Program-made: the position numbers and the translations under genes
Shown: in pieces, positions 1 to 8,585 of the stretch
Layout of the letters: each line of letters begins with the position of its first letter
Position numbering within the stretch: position 1 is the stretch's first letter
Notes under the pieces: generated by a model
Seen by the model: the letters and a program-made list of their open reading frames with translations, nothing else
Told to the model about the DNA's origin: nothing
Database searches by the model: none
NCBI GenBank assembly: GCA_025998875.1
Contig: AP024675.1
Location: 2,290,933-2,354,932, forward strand
DNA from: Bacteroidota bacterium
Lineage (GTDB): Bacteria > Bacteroidota > Rhodothermia > JANXDC01
Direction: 5' to 3'
DNA: 64,000 bases

Positions 1-2
1 TG

Positions 3-998
3 CTGAGCGACCCGGAGAAGCGGGCTCAGTATGACCGCTACGGGCATGCCGGCCTGCGGGGCTCGGGCGCCTTTGCGGGCGCAAGCCCGTTTGCGGACAT
101 CAACGAGATCTTCCGGCAGTTCAGCGATATCTTCGGGGCCGACTTTTTCGGTGACCTCTTCGGAAGCCCGCGCACAGGCGCCCGATCCAGCTCCGGACAG
201 CCCGGATCCGATCTGCGTGTGCGCCTGGCCCTGACCCTGGAGGAGATCGCCACCGGCGCCGAGAAGCGCATCAAGCTGCGCAAATACGTCCGCTGCGCGA
301 CCTGCTCGGGAACGGGGCTGCGCCCGCAGGCCCGGGCCGAACGCTGTCCGACCTGTCAGGGCAGCGGGCAGGTGCGCCAGATCGCCCGTTCCTTCTTCGG
401 GCAGGTCATGAGCATCCAGCCCTGTCCGACCTGCTCCGGAGAGGGCCGCATCATCCGGGACCCCTGTCCGCGCTGTTCCGGAGAAGGCCGCTATCGAGAT
501 GAGGTCACCGTTACGGTCTCTATCCCCGCGGGCGTCTCGGAGGGTCAGTACCTGACCCTGCGCGCAGAGGGCAACGCGGGCCTGCGCGGAGGGCCGCCCG
601 GCGACCTCATCGTCGTCATCGAGGAAAAAGAACATCCCCTCTTCAGCCGGGACGGAGCGGATCTGTACTACGACCTCTTTATCAGCTTTCCGGATGCCGC
701 GCTGGGCACGGAGGTCGAAATCCCCTCCCTTGTCGGCCCGCCGGTCCGGATCCAGATCGAAGCCGGCACCCCGCCGGGCAAGTTGCTTCGCATTCGGGGC
801 AAAGGGCTTCCGGACCTGCAGGGGCGCGGATCAGGCGATCTCATCGTGCGCGTGCACGTCTGGGTGCCCCAGAAGCTCTCCAGCCGGGAGCGCCAGCTGC
901 TCGAAGAGCTGCGCCGGTCCCCCAACCTGCAGCCTCCGGCGGAGCGCGAAGCGCGCAAAAGCTTCTTCAGCCGCCTCAAGGAGGCTTTTAGCCTCTGA
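3..998 (+). CDS. dnaJ: Chaperone DnaJ, 5' end outside window
   Basis: Hsp40 co-chaperone that delivers unfolded proteins to DnaK and stimulates its ATPase. The visible 331 codons start inside the end of the J domain (DPEKRAQYDRYG), pass a Gly/Phe-rich linker (FADINEIFRQF, FFGDLFG), then show all four CxxCxGxG zinc-binding repeats (CATCSGTG, CPTCQGSG, CPTCSGEG, CPRCSGEG) and the two beta-domains of the C-terminal substrate-binding part. It ends in a charged tail (SFFSRLKEAFSL). About 45 to 50 N-terminal residues, including the HPD motif, lie before the window. The reading frame is open from base 3, so an internal ATG at 219 is not the real start. The upstream partner (grpE or hrcA is usual) cannot be seen. 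Confidence 0.97.
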   Translation: MSDPEKRAQYDRYGHAGLRGSGAFAGASPFADINEIFRQFSDIFGADFFGDLFGSPRTGARSSSGQPGSDLRVRLALTLEEIATGAEKRIKLRKYVRCATCSGTGLRPQARAERCPTCQGSGQVRQIARSFFGQVMSIQPCPTCSGEGRIIRDPCPRCSGEGRYRDEVTVTVSIPAGVSEGQYLTLRAEGNAGLRGGPPGDLIVVIEEKEHPLFSRDGADLYYDLFISFPDAALGTEVEIPSLVGPPVRIQIEAGTPPGKLLRIRGKGLPDLQGRGSGDLIVRVHVWVPQKLSSRERQLLEELRRSPNLQPPAEREARKSFFSRLKEAFSL

Positions 999-1088
999 TC
1001 GGGCAGGGGCGGTCAGGACTTTTTCACAATTCTCTCCGCGATCCAAGCCGTATCTTCCCCTGTTCCCTCGAGCAAGGAGGCCTCGTCC

Positions 1089-2750
1089 ATGCGGAGACGA
1101 CTTTTCCTTTTCATCGCCCTGTTGCTCGGTCCGGTTTTTCTGCTTCGGGCCCAGCCCACCCCGGCCTCGGCGGCGGAGGCCGTGGATACGGCCGTGATCG
1201 AGAAGATCAAGCAAGAGGGGCTTGAGCGCTCTCAGGTCATGCAGATCGCCAGTTACCTGACCGATGTCATCGGCCCCCGGCTTACGGGTTCCCCCCAGAT
1301 GCGCCTGGCCCTGGAATGGACGCGCGACAAGCTGGCCAGCTGGGGGCTGGAGGCGCGCCTGGAACCCTGGGGCGAGTTCGGCCGGGGCTGGTCGCTGGAA
1401 CGCTTTTCCGCCCATGTGGTCAGCCCCCAGTACTTCCCGCTGATCGCCTATCCCAGGGCTTGGACGCCCGGATTTCGGAAAAACCCCGTCTCCGGAGAAG
1501 TCATATACCTGGATGCGGACACGGAAGAGGAACTGGCCCGCTATCAGGGCAAGCTCAAAGGCAAGTTCGTCCTGATCCGGCCCCCGTTTGAGGTGCGGGC
1601 CTGGTTTGACCCCCCGGGTCGGCGGCTGACGGATTCCGAGCTGCTGGAGCTGGCCAATGGCGTGCGTCGGCAGACGGGCGTACCGGCAAACCTCACCCCT
1701 GAACAGCGCCAGGCCCTGCAGGCGGCCATGGAGGGCCGGGAGCTCACCCCCGAACAGCGGAGGATCCTGGAGCGCCTGCGCGGCGGCGGGAACGCCTTCC
1801 TGCGTCGGAAGATCGACTTTGCGCGCGCCGAGGGCGCGCTGGCCGTGCTCGATCACGGAAACAAGGGCGACGGCGGCACCGTCTTCGTCCAGGGTGGGGG
1901 ATCGCGCAACCCCTCGGATCCGGAAACGATCCCGCAGATCGTGCTCGCCATCGAGCACTACGGCCGCATCTACCGGATGCTCCAGCAGGGGGTGCCGGTG
2001 CGCATCGAGATGGAATACCGGGCCCGCTTCCATGACGAGGACCGGATGGGCTATAACACGATCGCCGAAATCCCGGGCACGGATCCGGAGCTCAAAGACG
2101 AGCTCGTCATGCTCGGGGCGCACCTGGACTCCTGGCATGCGGGCAGCGGGGCCACGGATAACGCGGCCGGCTCGGCCGTGATGATGGAGGCCGTGCGCAT
2201 CCTGAAGGCCATCGGCGTCCAGCCCCGGCGCACGATCCGGATTGCGCTCTGGACCGGCGAGGAGCAAGGCCTGCTGGGCTCGCGGGCCTATGTGTCCCGG
2301 CATTTTGCCCGCCGCACCGAAGACGGCCGGCTGGAGGTGACGCCGGAATACGAAAAATTCTCCGTCTACTTCAACCTGGACAACGGCACCGGACGCATCC
2401 GCGGTGTCTACCTGCAGGGCAACGAGGCCGTGGCCCCGATCTTTCGCGAATGGCTCCGCCCGTTCCATGACATGGGGGCCGCGACACTTACGCTCAACTC
2501 CACCGGGGGCACAGATCATCTGGCCTTCGACGCCGTGGGCCTGCCGGGCTTTCAATTCATTCAGGATCCGATCGAGTACAGTCCGCGCACCCACCACTCG
2601 AACATGGACACCTTCGAACGCCTGCAGGAGGAAGACCTCAAGCAGGCGGCCGTGATCGTGGCCAGCTTCGTCTATCAGGCCGCCATGCGGGACGCCAAGA
2701 TCCCCCGCAAGCCGATCTCCCTGCCCCTGGTGCGCACCGCGGCGAACTGA
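1089..2750 (+). CDS. Secreted M28-family metallopeptidase
   Basis: 553 residues. A hydrophobic signal peptide (RLFLFIALLLGPVFLLRAQ) sends it out of the cytoplasm. The catalytic part has the complete M28 co-catalytic zinc set: HLDS, then GATDNAAG, the WTGEEQG pair with both glutamates, NLDNG and a terminal HHSNMD. A PA-like insert lies between the N-terminal strand and the metal site (roughly residues 110 to 260), as in carboxypeptidase Q-like enzymes. It probably trims peptides in the periplasm or outside the cell; the exact substrate cannot be read from sequence. A strong Shine-Dalgarno AAGGAGG at 1075-1081 fixes the ATG. A TATCTTCC at 1051-1058 resembles a -7 box, but no TTG sits at the right distance. 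Confidence 0.93.
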   Translation: MRRRLFLFIALLLGPVFLLRAQPTPASAAEAVDTAVIEKIKQEGLERSQVMQIASYLTDVIGPRLTGSPQMRLALEWTRDKLASWGLEARLEPWGEFGRGWSLERFSAHVVSPQYFPLIAYPRAWTPGFRKNPVSGEVIYLDADTEEELARYQGKLKGKFVLIRPPFEVRAWFDPPGRRLTDSELLELANGVRRQTGVPANLTPEQRQALQAAMEGRELTPEQRRILERLRGGGNAFLRRKIDFARAEGALAVLDHGNKGDGGTVFVQGGGSRNPSDPETIPQIVLAIEHYGRIYRMLQQGVPVRIEMEYRARFHDEDRMGYNTIAEIPGTDPELKDELVMLGAHLDSWHAGSGATDNAAGSAVMMEAVRILKAIGVQPRRTIRIALWTGEEQGLLGSRAYVSRHFARRTEDGRLEVTPEYEKFSVYFNLDNGTGRIRGVYLQGNEAVAPIFREWLRPFHDMGAATLTLNSTGGTDHLAFDAVGLPGFQFIQDPIEYSPRTHHSNMDTFERLQEEDLKQAAVIVASFVYQAAMRDAKIPRKPISLPLVRTAAN

Positions 2751-2781
2751 GCGCGCGGCAGGCAACAGGGCCGGGCTGTCT

Positions 2782-2808
2782 TTGCCGGGCGGGGCGGCCG
2801 TATCTTTG
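2782..2808 (+). promoter_or_regulatory. Bacteroidota-type promoter, leaderless geometry
   Basis: TATCTTTG at 2801-2808 is a perfect TAnnTTTG -7 box, and the last base is only 5 nt before the ATG of the MFS gene, so the transcript would begin at or next to the start codon. The -33 side is imperfect: the nearest TTG (2782-2784) is 16 nt away instead of the 20-21 seen at other promoters here. Confidence 0.5.
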
Positions 2809-2812
2809 CCGC

Positions 2813-3979
2813 ATGCGGCAGACGCCTTCTCCGACGGACACCGCGGCCAGGCCGCGTACAGGGCCGGCCTACCTGGTCCTGGCGCTGGCCTTCTTCGATA
2901 ACCTCTCCATACTGCCCGTGCTTCCCGATTACGCCGCCCGGCTCGGGACGAGTCCCGCCCTGATCGGCCTGATCGTGGCCGCCTACTCAATGACGAACCT
3001 GCCGGGGAACGTACTCTTTGGGCATCTGGCGGACCGATACGGCCGAAAACCCCCGCTTTTGATCGGCCTTCTGGGCACGGCCCTGGTGCTAGTCGGATAT
3101 ACCCACGTGCGCAGCCCCCTGGAACTGCTCCTGCTCCGGGCGCTGCACGGCTTTACCGCCTCCCCGCTGACGCCGGCCGCGGTGGCCGCCATCGCAGACC
3201 AGAGCCCCGGGGGGGAAACCCGGGCTCGAGCTGCCGGCCGCATCGGCGCCGTCATCGGCCTTGTGGCCACCCTGGCCCCTCCGAGTGGGGGCATTATCGC
3301 AGAACGCCTCGGCCCAGAAGGCCTTTTCTGGATCCTTTTCGGACTCCTGATCGCCTGCATCCTGGTAGTGGGGATCCGGTTTGCGGAGACGCTTGAGCCC
3401 ATCACGCCGGGTGGCCCTGTCCCGGCGCCCTGGACCCTGCTCCGGGATCCCAGACTGCTCAGCGTCTACACGGGCGCACTCGGGCTGACCTTCGCCATGG
3501 GGGTCGTTACGGTCTACATGCCCCTGCTGGTGCTCCGGGCCGGATACGGGGTACAGACAAGCGGGATGGCCTTCGGCTTTTTTTCCCTCCTGGCCGTGCT
3601 CTTCATGCTCCTGTTGCGCGACCGAGGTGGACAAACCACGGTGCAGTGGCGGCGCCTGCACCTGGGCTTTTTGGGGCTGGCCCTGGGCCTCCTGCTGCTT
3701 GAAGAGGAGCGGGCGGTGTTGTTCGGCGCCATGGGGCTCTTCGGATCCGGCTTCGGGCTTCTTTTTCCCGCCCTCACCGTGCTCCTGCAGGCCTACTGCC
3801 CGCCCGGGAGTCGGGCAGCGGCCCTGGGGCTGTTCTTCGCCCTCTATTCTCTGGGGATCATCCTGGGGCAGACGAGCGCGGGGCTGTTGCTGGAAGCCAA
3901 CCTCCCGCCCCATCGGGCGGCCTCGGTGCTGGCCCTGCTAGTGAGTCTGCTTGTCGGGCTCCTGCGCCGGAGGGGCTAG
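2813..3979 (+). CDS. Major facilitator superfamily transporter
   Basis: 388 residues with about 12 hydrophobic segments spanning the whole length. The MFS loop 2-3 motif is clear (GHLADRYGRKPP), placing it in the drug/solute proton antiporter-like group; the substrate is not predictable. There is no Shine-Dalgarno sequence and a -7 box ends 5 nt before the ATG, so it is probably translated from a leaderless mRNA. Its stop codon TAG (3977-3979) interlocks with the TAG of the convergent sbtB gene on the palindrome CTAG at 3976-3979, leaving no space for a terminator between the two. Confidence 0.9.
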   Translation: MRQTPSPTDTAARPRTGPAYLVLALAFFDNLSILPVLPDYAARLGTSPALIGLIVAAYSMTNLPGNVLFGHLADRYGRKPPLLIGLLGTALVLVGYTHVRSPLELLLLRALHGFTASPLTPAAVAAIADQSPGGETRARAAGRIGAVIGLVATLAPPSGGIIAERLGPEGLFWILFGLLIACILVVGIRFAETLEPITPGGPVPAPWTLLRDPRLLSVYTGALGLTFAMGVVTVYMPLLVLRAGYGVQTSGMAFGFFSLLAVLFMLLLRDRGGQTTVQWRRLHLGFLGLALGLLLLEEERAVLFGAMGLFGSGFGLLFPALTVLLQAYCPPGSRAAALGLFFALYSLGIILGQTSAGLLLEANLPPHRAASVLALLVSLLVGLLRRRG

Positions 3980-4281
3980 ATGTACTTGTCCCCGCGCACC
4001 ACGTGCACCGGGATCACATAAGCGATCACAGCAAAGTGCGGGAAATAGGCCTCGGCCAGACGCTCAAACATCCGATCGGCCACCTCCGGGGAGACGATGG
4101 CCTCGATTTTGACGTTTTTCCCCTCCCACTCGCTGGCCCGCACACCCCGCGAGCCCTCTCCGGTCACCTCGGTCTTCGTGTAGCCCCGCGCTCCCAGAGA
4201 CCGCAGATCCCGGATGAGGCGCTCTTCGAGCACGCGCTCGGCAACGATGGTCAATAGCTTGAGTTCAACGGCAGAAACCAT
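3976..4281 (-). CDS. sbtB: PII-like protein, SbtB type
   Basis: 101 residues with the ferredoxin-like fold pattern of PII signalling proteins. The T-loop region (GARGYTKTEVTGEGSRGVR) matches the SbtB-like group, not canonical GlnB, and there is no uridylylation tyrosine motif. The cyanobacterial C-terminal disulfide R-loop is absent: the protein ends VVRGDKYI. SbtB proteins bind adenine nucleotides and gate the bicarbonate transporter SbtA. Its start is coupled to sbtA: the sbtA stop TAG is followed after 3 nt by ATG, with GGAGG placed within the end of sbtA. The role as the regulatory partner of the adjacent transporter is inferred from family and position. Confidence 0.87.
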   Translation of the reverse strand: MVSAVELKLLTIVAERVLEERLIRDLRSLGARGYTKTEVTGEGSRGVRASEWEGKNVKIEAIVSPEVADRMFERLAEAYFPHFAVIAYVIPVHVVRGDKYI

Positions 4282-4284
4282 CTC

Positions 4285-5250
4285 CTATCCTCCGATCAGA
4301 TGCGCCAGCCAGAAGTAGAGCGGAATGCCCAGGGTGAGGTTGAAGGGGAAGGTAATGCCGAGCGAGGCCGTCAGGTAATAGGTCGGGTTGGCTTCCGGAA
4401 GGGCGATGCGCACGGCGGCCGGGGCGGCGATGTAGGATGCACTGGCCACCATGGCGCCCAGCACAGCGCTGCCCCCCACGGACAGGCCCGCCCAAGAGCC
4501 CAGCAGTACGCCAAGGGCTCCGTGCAGCATGGGCACCAAAACGCCAAATCCGATCAGAAACGGCCCCACCCGTCGGAGATCACGCAACCGGCGTGCGGCC
4601 ACCATCCCGAGCTCAAGCAAAAAGAGCACCAGCGCGCCCTGAAAGCCGGAGACGAAAAACGGCGCCACGGCCGCAAAACGCTCCGGACCAGCCAGGTAGC
4701 CCACCCCCACTCCGCCCAGGAGCAGGAACACACTGGGGCCCGTCAGGACCTCGTGCAGGGCCTCTGACCAGGAAGCCGCCCCCGGGGTGCGCATGCGCAC
4801 CAGGAGCAGGGCCACGACGATCGCGGGAACCTCCAGAAGGGCCACCAGCGTGGGCATGAACCCCTCCTCCGGTACGCCCAGGGAGCGGCCGAAGCTCTGC
4901 GCGGCGATAAAGGTTACGGCCGAAACCGATCCGTAGTGGGCCGCGATGGCCGCCGCGTTGATGCGGTCAAAGCGCCCCAGTCGACGCAGAATCCCGTAAG
5001 CGCTCACCGGCGTGATCAGGCCCAACAGCACAGTGGCCAGCGCCGGAGCCCAGAGCTGAGCCAGGGAAGCATGCCGCAGCTCTACCCCACCCTTCAGGCC
5101 GATGGCCAGAAGGAGGTAGATCGACAGGGCCCGGTAGAGCTCCTCAGGAAACCCAATCGGGCTTCTGAGGAGCGTGGCCAGCATACCCAGAGCGAAGGCG
5201 AGCACGATGGGCGAAAGCAGGTTGCCCGTTAGCGCACCGAGAGCGTCCAT
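4285..5250 (-). CDS. sbtA: Sodium-dependent bicarbonate transporter SbtA
   Basis: 321 residues, almost entirely hydrophobic, about ten membrane segments in two inverted halves. The opening (DALGALTGNLLSPIVLAFALGMLATLLRS split over helix 1) and the GLKGGVEL stretch are characteristic of SbtA (formerly DUF897). The family imports HCO3- with Na+. I chose ATG at 5250 over an upstream start because AGGAG sits 11 nt before it and it lies 4 nt after the asd stop. In this heterotroph-looking context it may feed bicarbonate to carboxylases (biotin-dependent or PEP carboxylase) instead of carbon fixation; that is inference. Confidence 0.92.
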   Translation of the reverse strand: MDALGALTGNLLSPIVLAFALGMLATLLRSPIGFPEELYRALSIYLLLAIGLKGGVELRHASLAQLWAPALATVLLGLITPVSAYGILRRLGRFDRINAAAIAAHYGSVSAVTFIAAQSFGRSLGVPEEGFMPTLVALLEVPAIVVALLLVRMRTPGAASWSEALHEVLTGPSVFLLLGGVGVGYLAGPERFAAVAPFFVSGFQGALVLFLLELGMVAARRLRDLRRVGPFLIGFGVLVPMLHGALGVLLGSWAGLSVGGSAVLGAMVASASYIAAPAAVRIALPEANPTYYLTASLGITFPFNLTLGIPLYFWLAHLIGG

Positions 5251-5254
5251 ATGC

Positions 5255-6331
5255 TTATGCTCCTGCCTTGGGATGCTCAAGCGACAACCATCCCCGCCGG
5301 AGCATGAGCTCCGCGTTCAGGATCGCCGCTCCGGCCGCGCCGCGAATCGTGTTGTGCACCAGGGCCACAAAGCGCACATGCCCCACCGCACAGGGCCGAA
5401 TGCGACCGATACTGACCTCCATGCCCGCTCCGAGATGGGCGTGGAGCCGCGGCCGGGGCGCGTCCTGCTCGGAGAGGACCCGGATCGGCCGCCCTGGGGC
5501 TGAGGGAAGCCCCAGATCCGCAATCGGACTCCGGTAGGCAAGCCAGCAGGCACGAACCGCCTCCGCATCGGCCTCACGTCTCAGGCGCACCGATACGCAG
5601 AGCAGATGCCCATCCAGTACAGGCACCCGATTGGCCTGTGCGCTGATGCGCAGATCGGCGGGTTCGATGCGCTGCCCCCGGAGATCGCCCAGGATCTTGA
5701 GCGGTTCGGTCTGCAGTTTCTCCTCTTCGGCCGGGATATAGGGGATCACATCGCCCAGTATGTCGAGCGCGGAAACACCCGGATACCCGGCCCCGCTTAC
5801 GGCCTGCAGCGTGGTCACCTCGACGGCCTCCAGGCCAAAGCGCTCCTGCAGAGGCCGAAGGGCGAGCACAAGTCCGATCGTCGAGCAGTTCGGGTTGGTC
5901 ACGATGCAGCCCGGGGCAAAGTCCTCCTGAAAGGCAAGCAACTCCAGATGGTCGGCGTTAACCTCGGGCACGAGCAGGGGCACCCCGGGGTGCATGCGGA
6001 ATCGGCTCGCGTTGGAGACGACCACATATCCCGCCCGGGCCAGACGGGGCTCAAGCTCCTCAGCCGAGGCGGCATCCAGCGCGGAAAAGACGACCCGCAC
6101 CCCCTCGGGGATCTCCTCTGCCGTTAGAACCGACATTTCGGCCACGGACTGCGGGATCGGGTCCGGGAGCAACCACCGAACCGCTTCTCGGTAAGGCCGG
6201 CCTGCGGAGCGGGCGCTGGCTATCACGGCCTGCAGGGCAAACCAGGGATGATGGGCGAGCAGACGCACCAGATGCTGCCCCACAACACCGGTTGCCCCGA
6301 GGACGGCAACCGGCAGGCGTGACTCACGCAT
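5255..6331 (-). CDS. asd: Aspartate-semialdehyde dehydrogenase
   Basis: 358 residues. Reduces aspartyl phosphate to aspartate semialdehyde with NADPH, the branch point to lysine/diaminopimelate, threonine and methionine. The Rossmann motif is at the N-terminus (AVLGATGVVGQHLVRLL), and the active-site cysteine is in NPNCSTIG; a later H in GHLLC/VHNTIRG region supplies the acid/base. It resembles the archaeal/fungal subgroup more than E. coli Asd. The frame stays open upstream to 6424, but a promoter ends at 6358, so ATG 6331 with an AAGG 18 nt upstream is the likely start. It leads the asd-sbtA-sbtB string. Confidence 0.94.
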   Translation of the reverse strand: MRESRLPVAVLGATGVVGQHLVRLLAHHPWFALQAVIASARSAGRPYREAVRWLLPDPIPQSVAEMSVLTAEEIPEGVRVVFSALDAASAEELEPRLARAGYVVVSNASRFRMHPGVPLLVPEVNADHLELLAFQEDFAPGCIVTNPNCSTIGLVLALRPLQERFGLEAVEVTTLQAVSGAGYPGVSALDILGDVIPYIPAEEEKLQTEPLKILGDLRGQRIEPADLRISAQANRVPVLDGHLLCVSVRLRREADAEAVRACWLAYRSPIADLGLPSAPGRPIRVLSEQDAPRPRLHAHLGAGMEVSIGRIRPCAVGHVRFVALVHNTIRGAAGAAILNAELMLRRGWLSLEHPKAGA

Positions 6332-6357
6332 GGGCTTCCCTTTGTCCTTAACCGGGG

Positions 6358-6389
6358 CAAATTTCCAAACGCGGATCCGCAACCGACAA
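6358..6389 (-). promoter_or_regulatory. Promoter of asd-sbtA-sbtB
   Basis: Minus-strand TTG (6389-6387), 21-nt spacer, then GAAATTTG (6365-6358), one mismatch from TAnnTTTG. Predicted transcription start near 6351 gives a leader of about 20 nt before ATG 6331. Confidence 0.55.
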
Positions 6390-6420
6390 CGCCGCCCATC
6401 GGCAGGAAGGGTGCGAGAGG

Positions 6421-6738
6421 TCATCCTGACAGGTAGCGGGCCAGAAAAGCGCCCCTGCCGAGCACCTCATCGGCGCCGGCCTGCCGGGCCTGCCGGGCCT
6501 GATCACGATCCAGGTGGGGTCCAAAGGCGACGATGCGGCATCGGGGGAAACGGGATCGGGCCTCCGCTATGGCGGCGATGGCCTCCGGGGCGGTCAGATC
6601 CACCCAGAACTGCTCGGGCTCGGCCGCACCCCCCAGCTCGGCGGCCCGTTCCATCCAGCGGACCTGAACCCCGGCGCCGGCCAGAGCAGACTCGATGCGG
6701 GAGCGCCACAGCAGATCTGCCGTAAGCACCAGAAGCAT
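6421..6738 (-). CDS. Small receiver-like protein of unknown function
   Basis: 105 residues. Alternating hydrophobic strands and helices (MLLVLTADLLWRSRIESAL, FWVDLTAP, RIVAFGPH, ADEVLGRGAF) follow the order of a response-regulator receiver fold. One aspartate sits at the end of the third strand (VDL), but the acidic pair near the N-terminus (only one D, in LTAD) and the conserved lysine are missing, so phosphorylation is doubtful. I chose ATG 6738 because it overlaps the TGA of the upstream gene (TGATG), which implies translational coupling. It is the last gene of the 2-oxoacid dehydrogenase string. Function not recognised. Confidence 0.6.
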   Translation of the reverse strand: MLLVLTADLLWRSRIESALAGAGVQVRWMERAAELGGAAEPEQFWVDLTAPEAIAAIAEARSRFPRCRIVAFGPHLDRDQARQARQAGADEVLGRGAFLARYLSG

Positions 6739-7205
6739 CAGGAGGTCGTGATCACTCCGGCCAGCAGGTTGTAGAGCAGCATGAGCAGCACGATCCCGGC
6801 CAGCAGGCGCCAGCGCCGAAAGGCGCCCATCCACTCCGATTCCGATCCGCGGGAGAGCGCCTCCAGGGCGCGCCGGAAGGAGGCGTTGGCCACCCCCTGC
6901 AGGACCACCGCCACCAGGCCCAGCAGGATCTTGAGGTGAAAGAGCCCGCCTCGGGTGCCGAAAACCGTACCGAACCCGATCGTAAAGAGCATGCCCACCC
7001 CGGCCAGCAGAACGAGCGCCAGGCCGGCGTGGATGACGATCCGGTCAATATGGCGGTGTATGCCCGCATACGCGAGCCGCACAGGCACTTCGGCCTCTCC
7101 ATAGGCGCGGGCAAGCAGGTATTCGGCTACGAGGGCCCCGAACCAGAGGCTGAAGCCCACCACATGCAGCACCCGGAAGACCGTGCTCAACGTGTAGGCG
7201 TCCAT
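6738..7205 (-). CDS. Four-helix membrane protein, unknown function
   Basis: 155 residues with four predicted membrane helices (around residues 8-28, 50-72, 88-108 and 130-150). Several histidines lie near membrane ends (FRVLHVVGFSLWFG, GIHRHIDRIVIHAG, LFHLK), a pattern shared with CopD-like and HemJ-like heme or copper membrane proteins, but no family signature is convincing. The ATG overlaps the TAA of the E2 gene (TAATG), so it is co-translated with the dehydrogenase. The histidines and the nearby cytochrome gene make a heme-related role conceivable. Confidence 0.7.
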   Translation of the reverse strand: MDAYTLSTVFRVLHVVGFSLWFGALVAEYLLARAYGEAEVPVRLAYAGIHRHIDRIVIHAGLALVLLAGVGMLFTIGFGTVFGTRGGLFHLKILLGLVAVVLQGVANASFRRALEALSRGSESEWMGAFRRWRLLAGIVLLMLLYNLLAGVITTS

Positions 7206-8569
7206 TACAGGCTCCGATGCACGTCAAAAGATTCCAGGATCTCTACGAGTCGGGACAGAAAAGCGGCCCCCATGGCTCCGTCGATGAGCCGATGGTCGTA
7301 AGAGAGCGAGAGATACATCATATGGCGGATGGCGATCACGTCCCCATAGTCGGTTTCCACGACCACGGGGCGTTTTTTGATCTGGCCTGTGGCCAGGATG
7401 GCCACCTGAGGTTGGTGAATAATGGGCGTGCCCATGAGGCTGCCCAGGCTGCCCACGTTGGTCAGCGTAAAGGTGCCCCCTTCGAGTTCCTCGGGCTTCA
7501 GTTGTTTGTTGCGCGCCCTTGTGGCCAGATCATGGATGGCCCGGGCCAGCCCGAGCAGGTTGAGCGCATCGGCGTGTCGGATGACGGGCACGATCAGTCC
7601 GGTCTGCCCGATGGCCACGGCCACCCCGATATGGATGTCTCGCTTGAGCAGGATGCGGGTTCCGTCTATGGAGGCGTTCAGGTAAGGAAACTCCTTGAGC
7701 GCCCGCACGAGGGCCTCGACGAAAATGGGCGTATAGGTGAGCCGGAAGCCCTCTCGACGCTCGAACTCCTCCTTATGGCGCTCGCGCCACTGCACGATAC
7801 GCGTCACATCGGCTTCCGCAAAGGAGGTCACATGGGGAGCCGTCTGCTTGCTTCGGACCATATGCTCGGCGATGAGCCGACGCATGCGGTCCATTTCGAT
7901 GATCTCGACCCGATCTCCATAAGTGGGCGCGACCGGAGCGGGCTCCGCGGGGGCGGGCTCCATAGAGGGCGCCGGTTCCGGTTCCCGAACGGGTCGCTCC
8001 ACAGGGGCAGGAGCCAGACCGGCACGGCGGCGTTCCAGGTAGGCCAGCACATCCCGCTTGGTCACCCGTCCGCCGGCTCCAGACCCCGGAATGGCCTCCA
8101 GCTCCTCCAGGGAGATGCCCTCGGCCCGGGCGATCGAGCGCACCAGGGGAGAGTAAAAGCGGCCTGAAGGCCCCATCCGCCGGGGAGGGGTCTGCCCCGC
8201 GGGGGCGCGATGGCCGTCGGTTTCAGCGGGCGCGGAAGCCACAGGGGCCGGCTCGATCGGCTTCAGGGCCGGTTCGGCCTCGGGCTGCGATGGGGCCGGC
8301 GCCGATTTTGGCATAGCGGCCTCGGAAACCTCGGTCTCGATGCGGGCGATCACCGTGCCCACGGGAACGGTCTGTCCCTCGGGCACCAGGATCTCCCGAA
8401 GCACTCCGGATGCCGGAGAGGGCACCTCGGAGTCCACCTTGTCCGTGCCGATCTCCAGCAGGGTCTCGTCGCGCTCGACGCGATCGCCGGGACGCTTCCG
8501 CCACACCAGCACGGTGCCTTCTGTGATGCTTTCGCCCATTTTGGGCATTACCACATCCACGATCGCCAT
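7205..8569 (-). CDS. Dihydrolipoamide acyltransferase, 2-oxoacid dehydrogenase E2
   Basis: 454 residues. E2 core of a branched-chain-type 2-oxoacid dehydrogenase complex; it carries acyl groups on lipoyl-lysine to CoA. Domain order: one lipoyl domain (residues 1-78, lipoylated K44 in EIGTDKVDSE), a Pro/Ala-rich flexible linker, the E3/E1-binding domain (SPLVRSIARAEGISLEELE...GRVTKRDVLAYL), a second Ala/Pro linker, and the catalytic acetyltransferase-like domain with the HRxxDG motif near the end (DHRLIDG). The substrate class is inferred from the fused E1 encoded upstream. No E3 gene is present in the window. GGGGACAAGAG before the ATG may serve as ribosome-binding site. Confidence 0.94.
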   Translation of the reverse strand: MAIVDVVMPKMGESITEGTVLVWRKRPGDRVERDETLLEIGTDKVDSEVPSPASGVLREILVPEGQTVPVGTVIARIETEVSEAAMPKSAPAPSQPEAEPALKPIEPAPVASAPAETDGHRAPAGQTPPRRMGPSGRFYSPLVRSIARAEGISLEELEAIPGSGAGGRVTKRDVLAYLERRRAGLAPAPVERPVREPEPAPSMEPAPAEPAPVAPTYGDRVEIIEMDRMRRLIAEHMVRSKQTAPHVTSFAEADVTRIVQWRERHKEEFERREGFRLTYTPIFVEALVRALKEFPYLNASIDGTRILLKRDIHIGVAVAIGQTGLIVPVIRHADALNLLGLARAIHDLATRARNKQLKPEELEGGTFTLTNVGSLGSLMGTPIIHQPQVAILATGQIKKRPVVVETDYGDVIAIRHMMYLSLSYDHRLIDGAMGAAFLSRLVEILESFDVHRSL

Positions 8570-8585
8570 AGCTGCTCTTGTCCCC

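Noticed and set aside
831..2990. 719-codon open frame on the minus strand across the M28 peptidase
   Set aside because: It lies antisense to a gene with complete M28 motifs and has no family resemblance. Long antisense frames are expected at this GC content.
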